DNA of 64,000 nucleotides from Trueperella pyogenes. Lineage in GTDB: Bacteria > Actinomycetota > Actinomycetes > Actinomycetales > Actinomycetaceae. The stretch spans positions 1 to 64,000 of the forward strand of contig NZ_JVLH01000008.1 in the NCBI RefSeq assembly GCF_001070855.1, read 5' to 3'. The notes beneath the pieces are model-generated. The model saw nothing but the letters and a program-made list of their open reading frames with translations. It was not told the DNA's origin and did no database searches. The stretch's first letter is position 1. Every line of letters begins with the position of its first letter. This document shows, piece after piece, positions 9,497 through 17,981 of this stretch. Both the position numbers and the translations under genes were made by a program.

Positions 9497-10654
9497 ATGG
9501 ACTACGATCTTCACGCCGCCGTGCCCTCTTTGGAAGACCAGATCACCAGTTATCTTGGTGAAAATCCCCCTTCCTCGCGCTCACAGCTGTGCGAAGCTCT
9601 TGACGTTTCGAGAACAACGCTCGGGCGCGCAATCAAAAAACTCATCGATGCTCACGCCGTCATCTCTTTCAAGGGCGATGACCGAACGGGGGCGGGTCGC
9701 CCAACGACTCTTTTCACATCGGCGCGCTTGTGCGCATACTCGGTTGGCATTGTGATCAGCCGAGCCTCTTTCGCTGGGGTTTTACTCAATCGAGGCGGCG
9801 ATGTTCTCATTGCACAATCAGTACCCGCCTCACGTCCCATTAATTATCTTGAAGCACTTGACGCCATGGGAGCGATGCTCCTCGAGCGCGCACAGACGCG
9901 CGGCATCATCACTGACTACGTGAGTACCATCGGGATCGGTCTGCCCGTCCCCATGGGGTCAAATATTTCCCACTCACCCCATTCCCCCTACCCCAGCCGC
10001 AAAAGCGTTATCGATACCATTTCACGCCGCTGGAAAGGGAATATCCTCATTGATACAACTGCCCGCCTTTCTGCCCTGAGTGAGGCGTTATGGGGAGCGG
10101 GACAGGGGTATCCATCAATCCTCTACGTTCGACTTTCCAACGGTATCGGCGCCAGCCTGGTGATTTCCTATCGCCTATCGGGTGGAGACTTTGGCTTCAC
10201 AGGGGAATTGGGGCATATGCGCGTTCCGAACGTGCACACCCCATGTACATGCGGGAAAGAGGGGTGTCTAGAAACCCTCGCCTCTATTCCCTCGCTCTGC
10301 GCCCAGTGCGATGTCTCTTCTTTGAGCGAATTGGCGACCAAAGTGAACAATCGGGATTCCCGAACACTAGAGATCCTCGAACACGCGATGGGTGCAGTCG
10401 GTGCCTGTTGTGCAAACGCTGCCCTGCTCATCAACCCTCGAGCGATCATTGTCGCCGGGGAACTTCCCGAGGCGATCCCCCAGGTCTCCGATATGATTGC
10501 TCACGGCCTCGAGAGCGAATTAATTCCCGCAATGAAGTGGCACATCGATGTCGTCCGCGCCGAGCTTGGCCCACTTGCTGGGGCCCAGGCCGCGGCCTAC
10601 GCATCCCAAACCACGGCCTCGTCGATCAAGAAGGAAAGCGAAGGGACCCGATGA
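9497..10654 (+). CDS. ROK-family transcriptional regulator
   Basis: A 385-residue protein with an N-terminal winged helix (residues about 10-65, SRSQLCEALDVSRTTLGRA) and a ROK domain. The zinc motif CTCGKEGCLE is present near residue 250, along with GELGHMR. The ATP-binding DxGxT motif expected at the start of a ROK kinase is replaced by GIVISRASF, so this is a sugar-sensing repressor or activator rather than a sugar kinase. ATG after AAGGAGAGG. It overlaps the maturase start (ATGA), so it is probably the local regulator of the sulfatase island. Confidence 0.85.
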   Translation: MDYDLHAAVPSLEDQITSYLGENPPSSRSQLCEALDVSRTTLGRAIKKLIDAHAVISFKGDDRTGAGRPTTLFTSARLCAYSVGIVISRASFAGVLLNRGGDVLIAQSVPASRPINYLEALDAMGAMLLERAQTRGIITDYVSTIGIGLPVPMGSNISHSPHSPYPSRKSVIDTISRRWKGNILIDTTARLSALSEALWGAGQGYPSILYVRLSNGIGASLVISYRLSGGDFGFTGELGHMRVPNVHTPCTCGKEGCLETLASIPSLCAQCDVSSLSELATKVNNRDSRTLEILEHAMGAVGACCANAALLINPRAIIVAGELPEAIPQVSDMIAHGLESELIPAMKWHIDVVRAELGPLAGAQAAAYASQTTASSIKKESEGTR

Positions 10655-11934
10655 CGCATTCCCCCGCCCTCACGCTTCCCTTCTCGGTTGTTGCCAAACC
10701 AACGGGAGCCGCCTGCAACCTTGACTGCCAGTACTGCTTCTTCCTTTCGAAGGAACTGCTTTACGATCAAAAACGACAGTCAATGAGCGAAGAAACTCTC
10801 GAGACGTACGTCAAGAATTTTCTATCAGCCAGCCTCGACGGAGAAGTCACCATGCTCTGGCAGGGAGGTGAGCCGACTTTGCGCGGCCTACCTTTTTTCG
10901 AGCACCTCATTGAGCTGTGCGAAAAGTATCGTCGTCCCACCCAAGAGGTCCGCCATGCCATCCAAACCAATGGGACACTCGTTACGCCATCATGGGCCAG
11001 TTTTTTCAAGGAACACAATTTCCTTGTCGGTATCTCTATCGATGGCCCGGCTCCTCTTCACGATGCCTATCGCCTGAACCGTGGCGGGCATGGAACGCAC
11101 TCGATGGTGATTCGCGGGTGGGAACACCTGCGTAACGCCGATGTTGACACCAATATCTTGTGCACAGTCCACGCTGCTAACGAAAACCACGGCCTTGAGG
11201 TCTACCGCTATTTCCGAGATGAACTCGGAGCGCAGTACATGCAATTTATCCCCATCGTCGAACGCGTTCCTCGCGAGCACCTGCGCCAAGCCGAACTCGG
11301 GTGGAGAAGTGGAAGCTCGGCACTCCTCTACCGCCAAGACGGAGACTGCGTGACCTCACGTTCCACTTCACCGGAAGGGTACGGAAACTTCCTCTGCGCA
11401 ATTTTTGATGAGTGGGTCTACTCTGACGTGGGCTCCGTCTTCGTACAAGATTTCGATTCCTCGATCTCTGCACTCTTTGGTTCAGCAAGCGTATGTGTCC
11501 ACGCACCATCATGTGGGGCGAATATGGCGATGGAGTTTAACGGGGATGTCTACGCCTGCGATCACTGGGTTGAGCCCGAGTGGCTTGTCGGCAACATTGC
11601 GCAAACTGATTTCCCGACCCTTGCGACTTCGGAAAAGATGCGTGCTTTTGATACGAAGAAGCAAGATCTGGATGATGAATGCTGGAAGTGTCCCTTCCTG
11701 CGTTTATGCTGGGGTGGATGTCCAAAAGACCGTTTCATCGCGACCGATTCTGGGCCTTCGCACAATTACCTCTGCCAGGGATACCGGCATTTCTATTCCC
11801 ATGCTCTCCCCTACTTCAAAGCGATGGCCTTCTTGATCTCGCGCGGCGCAAGCGCTGATCAAATCATGGATCCAAGCATTGCTCATTCACTAGGACTCAC
11901 ACCCCCGATCAAGGAGGATCACGGTGCTCATTGA
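10651..11934 (+). CDS. anaerobic sulfatase-maturating enzyme (radical SAM, SPASM)
   Basis: Converts the active-site Cys of the sulfatase to formylglycine without oxygen. The 427-residue protein has the radical SAM motif C22-x3-C26-x2-C29, a GGEP motif (WQGGEPTLRG) and a C-terminal SPASM domain. Cysteines for two auxiliary clusters occur in CVHAPSC, YACDHW, DECWKCPFLRLCWGGC and a last Cys near the end. Pairing with a Cys-type sulfatase in the same operon supports the call. The ATG overlaps the ROK stop; a longer frame starting at 10090 only runs antiphase through the ROK gene. Confidence 0.9.
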   Translation: MTHSPALTLPFSVVAKPTGAACNLDCQYCFFLSKELLYDQKRQSMSEETLETYVKNFLSASLDGEVTMLWQGGEPTLRGLPFFEHLIELCEKYRRPTQEVRHAIQTNGTLVTPSWASFFKEHNFLVGISIDGPAPLHDAYRLNRGGHGTHSMVIRGWEHLRNADVDTNILCTVHAANENHGLEVYRYFRDELGAQYMQFIPIVERVPREHLRQAELGWRSGSSALLYRQDGDCVTSRSTSPEGYGNFLCAIFDEWVYSDVGSVFVQDFDSSISALFGSASVCVHAPSCGANMAMEFNGDVYACDHWVEPEWLVGNIAQTDFPTLATSEKMRAFDTKKQDLDDECWKCPFLRLCWGGCPKDRFIATDSGPSHNYLCQGYRHFYSHALPYFKAMAFLISRGASADQIMDPSIAHSLGLTPPIKEDHGAH

Positions 11935-12739
11935 GGCGGCAATCGTCGGCATCGGCATTGGCATTGTTGTTGGAGCGCTAGGGGCCGGTGGCGGAATTCT
12001 CTCTGTTCCCGTCTTGGTGTATCTCTTGGGTCAAAATCCGCATCAAGCTGCGACATTGTCGCTCATCATCGTCGGTGCGACCGCATGCGTTTCATTGGTG
12101 ACCCGCGCGCCCAGCGGCCACGTTGATTGGAAGCACGGAAGCCTTTTTGCCTTCGCGGGGATTGTTGGCACCTGGGGTGGTTCTGCCCTTAATCCTTTGG
12201 TCTCAGCACGCACGCTCATGCTGGAGTTTTGTATTCTTCTGGCATTTGTCGCGGTATTCATGGTGCACAAACAGTTGCGTGCCCGCGCTGACGCTTCCCC
12301 TTCGTCGATTGACGAGGCCGCACCCGAGGATTCCCCACGCTCGCTTGCGTCGACGCTTAAGAAGGCAGCCCTCGTGCTTCTTCTCGCTAGCTTGACCGGT
12401 TTTCTCACCGGTTTCTTTGGTGTCGGCGGGGGTTTCGCTATCGTTCCTGTGCTTCACCTTGTTCTGCGCTACCCAATGAAAAAAGCATCCGCGACGTCCC
12501 TGCTGATCATGCTCATTACGGCAGTGTTCGGCTTGGCTTCGCGTGCACTGGGTGGAACCTTGGATATCAGTGCCGAGGCCGGGGTGATGGTTGCATGCTT
12601 CGCTGCGGCCTCGATGTGCGGAGGCGTTATCGGAGCACGCCTTACTCGAAGGGTAAGCTCGACCGCACTAGCCTGGGCATTCATTGTTCTTTTGCTCGCA
12701 GTTGCAAGCGTGAGCGCTTACGCCACGCTACGCGCATAA
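11924..12739 (+). CDS. TauE/SafE-family sulfite/sulfate exporter
   Basis: A 271-residue membrane protein with about eight helices in two repeats. Each repeat opens with a glycine-rich motif (GALGAGGGILSVPVLVYLLG and GFFGVGGGFAIVPVL), typical of TauE/SafE. It probably exports the sulfate or sulfite set free by the sulfatase (inference from context). GTG start at 11924 with AAGGAGG six bases upstream, overlapping the maturase stop by 11 bases. No terminator is visible before the convergent SDR gene. Confidence 0.85.
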   Translation: MLIEAAIVGIGIGIVVGALGAGGGILSVPVLVYLLGQNPHQAATLSLIIVGATACVSLVTRAPSGHVDWKHGSLFAFAGIVGTWGGSALNPLVSARTLMLEFCILLAFVAVFMVHKQLRARADASPSSIDEAAPEDSPRSLASTLKKAALVLLLASLTGFLTGFFGVGGGFAIVPVLHLVLRYPMKKASATSLLIMLITAVFGLASRALGGTLDISAEAGVMVACFAAASMCGGVIGARLTRRVSSTALAWAFIVLLLAVASVSAYATLRA

Positions 12740-12781
12740 CTAACAAATCAAAGAGAGCGACCGCGACCTGCAACGTCTGTT

Positions 12782-13537
12782 CTAGGCCTCGGGCGCACTT
12801 CGAGCCACAAGAGTATTCGTCGCCTGCGCAACCGGGCGAACGATCATCGAATCGATATTGACGTGACGTGGGCGCTCCAGGGTCCACACGATCGCCTCGG
12901 CGATGTCCTCGGCAATAAGCGGCTGGGCGACGCCATCGTAGACGCGGTCAGCAGCTTCTTGGGAACCCAGTCGGTTGAGAGAAAACTCTTTAGTCCGCAC
13001 CATACCTGGGGCAATTTCGATCACACGCACGGGTTCGCCCACCAATTCTTGGCGCAAAGTATTCGCGATGACGCGTTCAGCATGCTTAGCTGCAACGTAG
13101 CCACCGCCTCCCGGATAGGTGTCGTGGGCGGCGGTCGAGGTCAGGAAGACAAGGTCGCCTCCCCGCTCGCGCATCGAGGGGAGAAATGCGCGCGTGCAAT
13201 GCAAAGCCGTGAGGACATTGCACTCAAACATTGCGCTCCACCTTGCAGGATCTGCGTCAGCGACCCGATCAACACCGATAGCTCCACCGGCGTTATTCAC
13301 CAGCGCATCAACGGGGCCGCCTTTCAAGACGTGCGCAGCCATCTCTTCCACCTGCGCATAGTCACTAAGGTCAGCTGCCCAATACTCGCAACCAATCTCA
13401 TCGGCAAGGGCCTCTAGTCGCTCGCGGCGTCGAGCTACGGCAACGACCTGCCATCCATGTTCAGCCAGAAGACGGGCGGTTGCTTCCCCGATTCCACTGG
13501 AGGCTCCTGTGACAACAACACGGCGAGAGGTACTCAT
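12782..13537 (-). CDS. short-chain dehydrogenase/reductase (YdfG-like)
   Basis: A 251-residue classical SDR. It has the NADP-binding motif TGASSGIG near residues 10-17, NNAGG, and the catalytic Ser (LTSTAA) with Y-x-x-x-K (YVAAK). An Arg-rich stretch after beta-2 (ARRRERL) favours NADP. The substrate is unknown; relatives act on 3-hydroxy acids such as serine or 3-hydroxypropionate. The ATG at 13537 fits the family N-terminus but has no ribosome binding site. The upstream ATG at 13567 lies inside the glp terminator hairpin, so a leaderless mRNA is possible. Confidence 0.8.
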   Translation of the reverse strand: MSTSRRVVVTGASSGIGEATARLLAEHGWQVVAVARRRERLEALADEIGCEYWAADLSDYAQVEEMAAHVLKGGPVDALVNNAGGAIGVDRVADADPARWSAMFECNVLTALHCTRAFLPSMRERGGDLVFLTSTAAHDTYPGGGGYVAAKHAERVIANTLRQELVGEPVRVIEIAPGMVRTKEFSLNRLGSQEAADRVYDGVAQPLIAEDIAEAIVWTLERPRHVNIDSMIVRPVAQATNTLVARSAPEA

Positions 13538-13551
13538 GGGGTAACAGTAAT

Positions 13552-13589
13552 ATCCCCGGGGGCGCATCGTCTGCGCGCCGCCCGGGGAT
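13552..13589 (-). terminator. terminator of the glpACB operon
   Basis: On the minus strand ATCCCCGGG pairs with CCCGGGGAT (13589-13581 with 13560-13552), enclosing a GGCGC/GCGCC stem. It stands 12 bases after the glpC stop. The following sequence is only partly U-rich. Confidence 0.7.
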
Positions 13590-13601
13590 ACTCTTTAAAT
13601 C

Positions 13602-14876
13602 TCAGCCTTCGGGAAGACCGTAGGCCTTGTGAAGCAGCCAAATCGGGTGAACAACATTCGCACCCGTTGCAGTACGGATCTGCCAACGGCAGGTTTCGGT
13701 ATCGCACGCCGCAAGCTCGACATTGACCTGCTTAACGAAGTCAAACACGGGCTTTCCAACCGCCTGAGCGATCGCGTACTTTTCTTTCTTCATTCCGTAG
13801 GTTCCAGCAATGCCACAGCAGGGCTGTTGGGATTCCTTCACCGTTACACCGGGGATCAGGCTCATAAGCTCAACGGCAGGCATACCTAGACCTTGAGACT
13901 TGAGCTGGCAGGGTGCGTGGTACGGAATGGTGACATCGATGCGCTGCATATCCATGTCAAGCTCCCCACGATCGTAAAGATCAATAAGGAACTCGCAGAT
14001 ATCCCAGGTACGTGAGGCAACATCGCGGAGCTCGGGGGTATCCATTCCCAAAATATCGTGAGCTTCGTGACGGAGCATGCCACCACAGGAACCTGAGGAA
14101 GAAATGATCGGCGCATCGCGGTTTGCCTTGCGCAAGTCGTTCGTCAGGCGCGAGACATACTTTCGCGATTCGTCGTAGAGGCCATTGGACTGAAGAGCCA
14201 GACCACAGCAGCCGTGGTGCGGGACCAGAACTTCGTAGCCCAGGTGCTCTAGGACCAAGACGGAGTGGATGGAGGTTTCGACCTCAAAGTATTGGCCGGC
14301 GCATCCATGGAAGAAGATGACCTGTCCCTTTGTGCCTGACTCAGGAAGCGGGGTGTGCTTCTTGAACCAGCTTTCGAAAGTGCGTCCATATGCGCGAGGC
14401 ATGGGAGCGTTGCGGTCAACACCGATGACCTTTTCCATCGCGACACGAATTGGCTTCACGTCCAGTGCCCAGTTTGCAATAGGCGCAAAAGGAGTCATGA
14501 CGGAGCCGATCAGGCCGGTACGACCAATCAGCTGGTCACGAAGCGGGATCCCCTGCTTCTTCTTCATGTCGGTACGCGCATGGTGGATCATCTCAGTGAC
14601 CTTCACGCCCTGCGGGCACACCAGCGAGCAGGTACCACATGAGGAGCAGTAGTCAATCGAGTGGTCGACAATGTGCCCATCTTTGCGATAGCGCTCAGAT
14701 TGCGGTCCAGAGTACTTGGGGCCAGCGAAAAGATCTGTCACGCGCATGACCGGGCATTGCGTTTCGCAAATCGTGCACTTCACGCAGGCATCCAGGGTTG
14801 ATCGAAGGCCAAATTCGCCTCCGTTAATCCCCAGAACGTCACTTTCTTCGACGCTGGGTGCCATTTCCAGGCTCAT
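13602..14876 (-). CDS. glpC: anaerobic glycerol-3-phosphate dehydrogenase subunit C
   Basis: A 424-residue iron-sulfur subunit that links the GlpAB catalytic unit to the membrane quinone pool. Two 4Fe-4S motifs occur near the N-terminus: CVKCTICETQCP and CSSCGTCSLVCP. Two CCG (heterodisulfide-reductase-type) domains follow, with HHGCCG and PCCGIAG. It is the last gene of glpACB and its ATG overlaps the glpB stop (ATGA); GGAGGAAC lies upstream. Length is close to the E. coli protein. Confidence 0.93.
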   Translation of the reverse strand: MSLEMAPSVEESDVLGINGGEFGLRSTLDACVKCTICETQCPVMRVTDLFAGPKYSGPQSERYRKDGHIVDHSIDYCSSCGTCSLVCPQGVKVTEMIHHARTDMKKKQGIPLRDQLIGRTGLIGSVMTPFAPIANWALDVKPIRVAMEKVIGVDRNAPMPRAYGRTFESWFKKHTPLPESGTKGQVIFFHGCAGQYFEVETSIHSVLVLEHLGYEVLVPHHGCCGLALQSNGLYDESRKYVSRLTNDLRKANRDAPIISSSGSCGGMLRHEAHDILGMDTPELRDVASRTWDICEFLIDLYDRGELDMDMQRIDVTIPYHAPCQLKSQGLGMPAVELMSLIPGVTVKESQQPCCGIAGTYGMKKEKYAIAQAVGKPVFDFVKQVNVELAACDTETCRWQIRTATGANVVHPIWLLHKAYGLPEG

Positions 14877-16120
14877 TGAAGTTCCTCCACAATCGAATCC
14901 GCTGCGCGCAGCGCACTTGCCAGTGCAATTCCGTCACCGGACTTTTCCTTCCAACGGGTTGCACCGCTCAGGTTTCCGCCGGCCGCGTACACATTGGCGT
15001 ACACGGGGCCCGCGCCAGGAGTGCACACACGCATGTGCTCATCAACATCAAAGCCAACCTTGAAAAGAGGCTGTTCGCTTCCCCAAAAATCACCATTCAG
15101 CAAGGTGGTATCGACACCGGTCAGCGGAAGGCCCATTACGGTATCACTGACGTTACCGTAAGAATCAATCTCCAGAGCACCGGACTCAAAACCACCGGCT
15201 GCAAGGACCAGAGTCTTCGTTTCAATGGTGCGCGGGTGTCCAGCGGTTGAAATGGTCACGCTGCGCAGTCGGTCGCCATCGGCCTCGTAAGAAACCAACG
15301 ACGATCCCAGCATGACACGGCAGTTCGCCTTCGCAATCTCAGTGAGCTCCTGATTGAGGCGCATCCCGGGAACCGACGGCGGTTGCAAAATGATCTCAAA
15401 GACGGGATGACCGAGCATCTCCTGGATGTCTTTCCAAGCAGTCGGATCATTAAGCCCTAATACGGCAGGAAGACCAACCGTTTCACCGGGGCGAACGATC
15501 TGCTTGAGCAGTTCAACCAAGCGAACGCGGTTTTCTTTCAGATCGAGCGCACGGGCAAAGTTGGTTCCCGTTATGTCGCGTTCTTCACCGCGGACGTCCA
15601 AATCAACGTACGCAGATCGCGCCGAAATCGGATTACCGTTTGCATCCTTTTGCAAGCGAAGATTCTCTGCTGCCAGTGCCGGGTAGAAGTCCTTGAGTCG
15701 GTTGAAACCGACAATCAGAAATTCCTGGCCAACCGGGATTCCAGCCTCCATCGAAGGCTGATACAACGCAGTGGGACGCAGTGCACCGAGTGCAGTTGGG
15801 ATGCGAACGTTATGATCAAGCGATCCGACAAGGAGTTCAGGGCCAAGAAGTTCACGGATCCATTCGAAGGATTGCGCAACCGAATCCACGCCAAGTCGAG
15901 CATAGGGGTGCTCCGGACGTTCATTGGCCAGGTTCTCAATGGCCTCTAAGGGATGCTGAACGAACTCGGGGGCATACCCAAGGGCGTCGATTGTTCCCTG
16001 TCCCAGTTGAAGTCCACCAATTCCCTTGGTGACAAGAGTAACCTTCGCTCCGCGCTGTGCCAGTCGGATGCTGGCAGCAAGACCGGCAAGGCCCGCTCCG
16101 ATAACGACTGCGTCACGCAT
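14873..16120 (-). CDS. glpB: anaerobic glycerol-3-phosphate dehydrogenase subunit B
   Basis: A 415-residue flavoprotein subunit with an N-terminal Rossmann motif (VVIGAGLAGLAASIRLA) and a C-terminal FAD-contact segment rich in Gly (AAGGNLSGA). The ATG at 16120 was chosen because it opens directly on the nucleotide-binding motif, follows GAAGGAAGG and overlaps the glpA stop by eight bases. The frame extends to 16315 but that part lies inside glpA. Partner of GlpA and GlpC in oxidising glycerol-3-phosphate to dihydroxyacetone phosphate. Confidence 0.92.
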   Translation of the reverse strand: MRDAVVIGAGLAGLAASIRLAQRGAKVTLVTKGIGGLQLGQGTIDALGYAPEFVQHPLEAIENLANERPEHPYARLGVDSVAQSFEWIRELLGPELLVGSLDHNVRIPTALGALRPTALYQPSMEAGIPVGQEFLIVGFNRLKDFYPALAAENLRLQKDANGNPISARSAYVDLDVRGEERDITGTNFARALDLKENRVRLVELLKQIVRPGETVGLPAVLGLNDPTAWKDIQEMLGHPVFEIILQPPSVPGMRLNQELTEIAKANCRVMLGSSLVSYEADGDRLRSVTISTAGHPRTIETKTLVLAAGGFESGALEIDSYGNVSDTVMGLPLTGVDTTLLNGDFWGSEQPLFKVGFDVDEHMRVCTPGAGPVYANVYAAGGNLSGATRWKEKSGDGIALASALRAADSIVEELQ

Positions 16121-17780
16121 GAGTATGACCTTCCTTCTCTTCCCCAGCTGTGGGGTTTTCTTCCTCGCCTTCAAGGGCATCCCAGTATTCACATTCACGC
16201 GGAACCGCCTCAGGGGTGGTCGGCAAATGTTCGACGTCAAGAGTTCCTTCGTGGATCCAGTTATCCAAGGCTGCCTGACGCGCCTGCTTTCCGAAGAGGA
16301 TCGGCCACAAACCAATCCAACGGTTCTTCAGGAACAAACGAAGCAATTCGTTCGCGCGAGGGGCATCAATATCGCCGCGTTCATGTGCAATTCCTGCGCT
16401 GCGCTGCGAGCAGAAGCCACCTTGGCAGGGTCCCATTCCCAAGCGAATCTGACGACGGACGTCGTCAAGCTGGCCTCCGGGAAGCGCATCCATGGTGCGT
16501 TCAAGCATCTCGCGGGTGACAAGCTCGCACTCACAGATAATCTCTTCGCTGGAAGGTGACTTTCCGTGGTGTTCGACTTCGTCGAGGCGGTGGCCGATGT
16601 AGTAGTTCGACTTTCCTTCTGCCTCGGGAACAGCTTCTTCCGCTGTACGACAGGGGCGATCCTCGCCCATCTGCTGACACATGATGTCAACGATGCGTTC
16701 AGCCATGAGGCGGTAGGTCGTGAGCTTGCCGCCGGCAATAGTCAAGATGCCATCAACGCCGTCGCGGTTCAGGTGGTCGACAACGTGCATTCCACGTGCC
16801 ATGTGGCGGGTATCCGACTCAGAGACACGACTGTCCTTAATCAGCGGCCGCGCGCCTGCCCATGCGTGAAGAGCACGCGATTGACGGAAGCCTGGAATCA
16901 ATGCTTCACCGGCATCGAGCATTTGCTGAACCTGGTCGGCAAGAATCGGAAGCTTATCCGGATCTTCAGCCTTAAGGTCCGTCGTACCGATAATGCACAC
17001 CGGGTGGACCGGAACCAGGATGTCGCCGTCTGCGGGCCAGATACAACGGTTAATAACTGTCTGTGAGAGGCGGTGATTCATTGCGATCATGATTCCCGCA
17101 CCGGGGACAACCTCAACGCCGTGGCAGTCAGCAAGAGCAGCGATCTGTCCCGCCCAAGGACCACCGCAGTTCAAAACGAAGGAGCAATCGATGCGGATGT
17201 CTTCGCCGGTTCGTTCATCACGCGCAAAAACCGCTTCGATGCGATCATCTGAGCGCTGAATTCCGGTTGCTCGCGTGTAGGTAAGGATCTGAGCACCATA
17301 GGCAATAGCGGAGCGAGCTGCGCCCCATGTCATACGCCACCCGTCAACGGTTCCATCTTCAACCGCAAAAGCCCTCTTGAGGTGGGGGTCCAGTCGGGGT
17401 TCACGGCGCAGGGCCTCGGCGGGAGAAATCTCTTCGGCGGGAACGTGGGCTGCTCGTGCGCGCTCAAGGAAGAGATCTGCGTATTCCTCATCATCGGCGG
17501 ATGTCGTGACGAAAAGGCCGCCTGTCCTTTCAACGGCATCGGCATTAATACGCGAGACAATTGCGTTCTCTTCGGCGCATTCGGTTGCTGATTCCGGATC
17601 GGATGCGATGTAGCGTCCACCGGAGTGGAGCAGGCCGTGGTAGCGACCTGAGGTTCCTTGAGCCATGTCAGCTCGGTCAAGAAGTATCGCGCGGAATCCG
17701 CGCATTGCAACATCGCGGACAACGCCGGCGCCGGTTGAGCCGCCGCCAATGACTACGACATCGGTCTCCATCGTCCTCAT
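16113..17780 (-). CDS. glpA: anaerobic glycerol-3-phosphate dehydrogenase subunit A
   Basis: Catalytic FAD subunit, 555 residues. The N-terminus carries VVIGGGSTGAGVVRD; a BFD-like 2Fe-2S domain follows near residues 415-470 (CECE, then GPCQGGFC). First gene of glpACB, which feeds electrons from glycerol-3-phosphate to the quinone pool when oxygen is low. The start at 17780 has AAGGAAC about 12 bases upstream; a start three codons later is possible. The upstream region holds TGCACAT repeats that may be the operator. Confidence 0.93.
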   Translation of the reverse strand: MRTMETDVVVIGGGSTGAGVVRDVAMRGFRAILLDRADMAQGTSGRYHGLLHSGGRYIASDPESATECAEENAIVSRINADAVERTGGLFVTTSADDEEYADLFLERARAAHVPAEEISPAEALRREPRLDPHLKRAFAVEDGTVDGWRMTWGAARSAIAYGAQILTYTRATGIQRSDDRIEAVFARDERTGEDIRIDCSFVLNCGGPWAGQIAALADCHGVEVVPGAGIMIAMNHRLSQTVINRCIWPADGDILVPVHPVCIIGTTDLKAEDPDKLPILADQVQQMLDAGEALIPGFRQSRALHAWAGARPLIKDSRVSESDTRHMARGMHVVDHLNRDGVDGILTIAGGKLTTYRLMAERIVDIMCQQMGEDRPCRTAEEAVPEAEGKSNYYIGHRLDEVEHHGKSPSSEEIICECELVTREMLERTMDALPGGQLDDVRRQIRLGMGPCQGGFCSQRSAGIAHERGDIDAPRANELLRLFLKNRWIGLWPILFGKQARQAALDNWIHEGTLDVEHLPTTPEAVPRECEYWDALEGEEENPTAGEEKEGHTHA

Positions 17781-17848
17781 AGCGTTCGCTGTTCCTTAAT
17801 TCTGTTTGAGCTTATGTACCACTTAAATCATTACTCTTTTCGAGTCTC

Positions 17849-17884
17849 TGCACATCCGCCCACACCGTTTTGCACATATGTGCA
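17849..17884. promoter_or_regulatory. TGCACAT repeat cluster, candidate operator
   Basis: A perfect 14-bp palindrome, TGCACATATGTGCA, lies at 17871-17884. A further TGCACAT half-site begins at 17849, exactly 22 bp (two helical turns) away. The cluster is 65-100 bp upstream of the glpA start and also precedes pepO. The regulator is unknown. Confidence 0.5.
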
Positions 17885-17921
17885 GATGGGGGTGCTTGCC
17901 ATGTAATCATTCACAGGAAAC

Positions 17922-17961
17922 TTAGGTATCCCTAAACATTAGGGGGTGCAATCGCACCCCT
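17922..17961. promoter_or_regulatory. two adjacent inverted repeats upstream of pepO
   Basis: TTAGG-TATC-CCTAA (17922-17935) is followed by GGGGTGC-AATC-GCACCCC (17943-17960). Both lie directly upstream of the proposed pepO -10 element. The first recalls a short metalloregulator box, but the match is too weak to name a family. Confidence 0.4.
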
Positions 17962-17969
17962 GGGCAACG

Positions 17970-17975
17970 TACAGT
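17970..17975 (+). promoter_or_regulatory. -10 element of a leaderless pepO transcript
   Basis: TACAGT lies six bases before the pepO ATG, so transcription would begin at the start codon. There is no Shine-Dalgarno sequence upstream of that ATG. Leaderless mRNAs of this geometry are common in actinobacteria. Confidence 0.55.
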
Positions 17976-17981
17976 GTCCCT

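Noticed and set aside
10090-10650. N-terminal extension of the sulfatase maturase
   Set aside because: The extension overlaps the ROK gene in another frame; the ATGA junction with a ribosome binding site at 10651 and the radical SAM motif position fix the start.
17922-17935. A DtxR/IdeR iron box upstream of pepO
   Set aside because: TTAGG-N4-CCTAA shares only the half-sites and is shorter than the 19-bp consensus.
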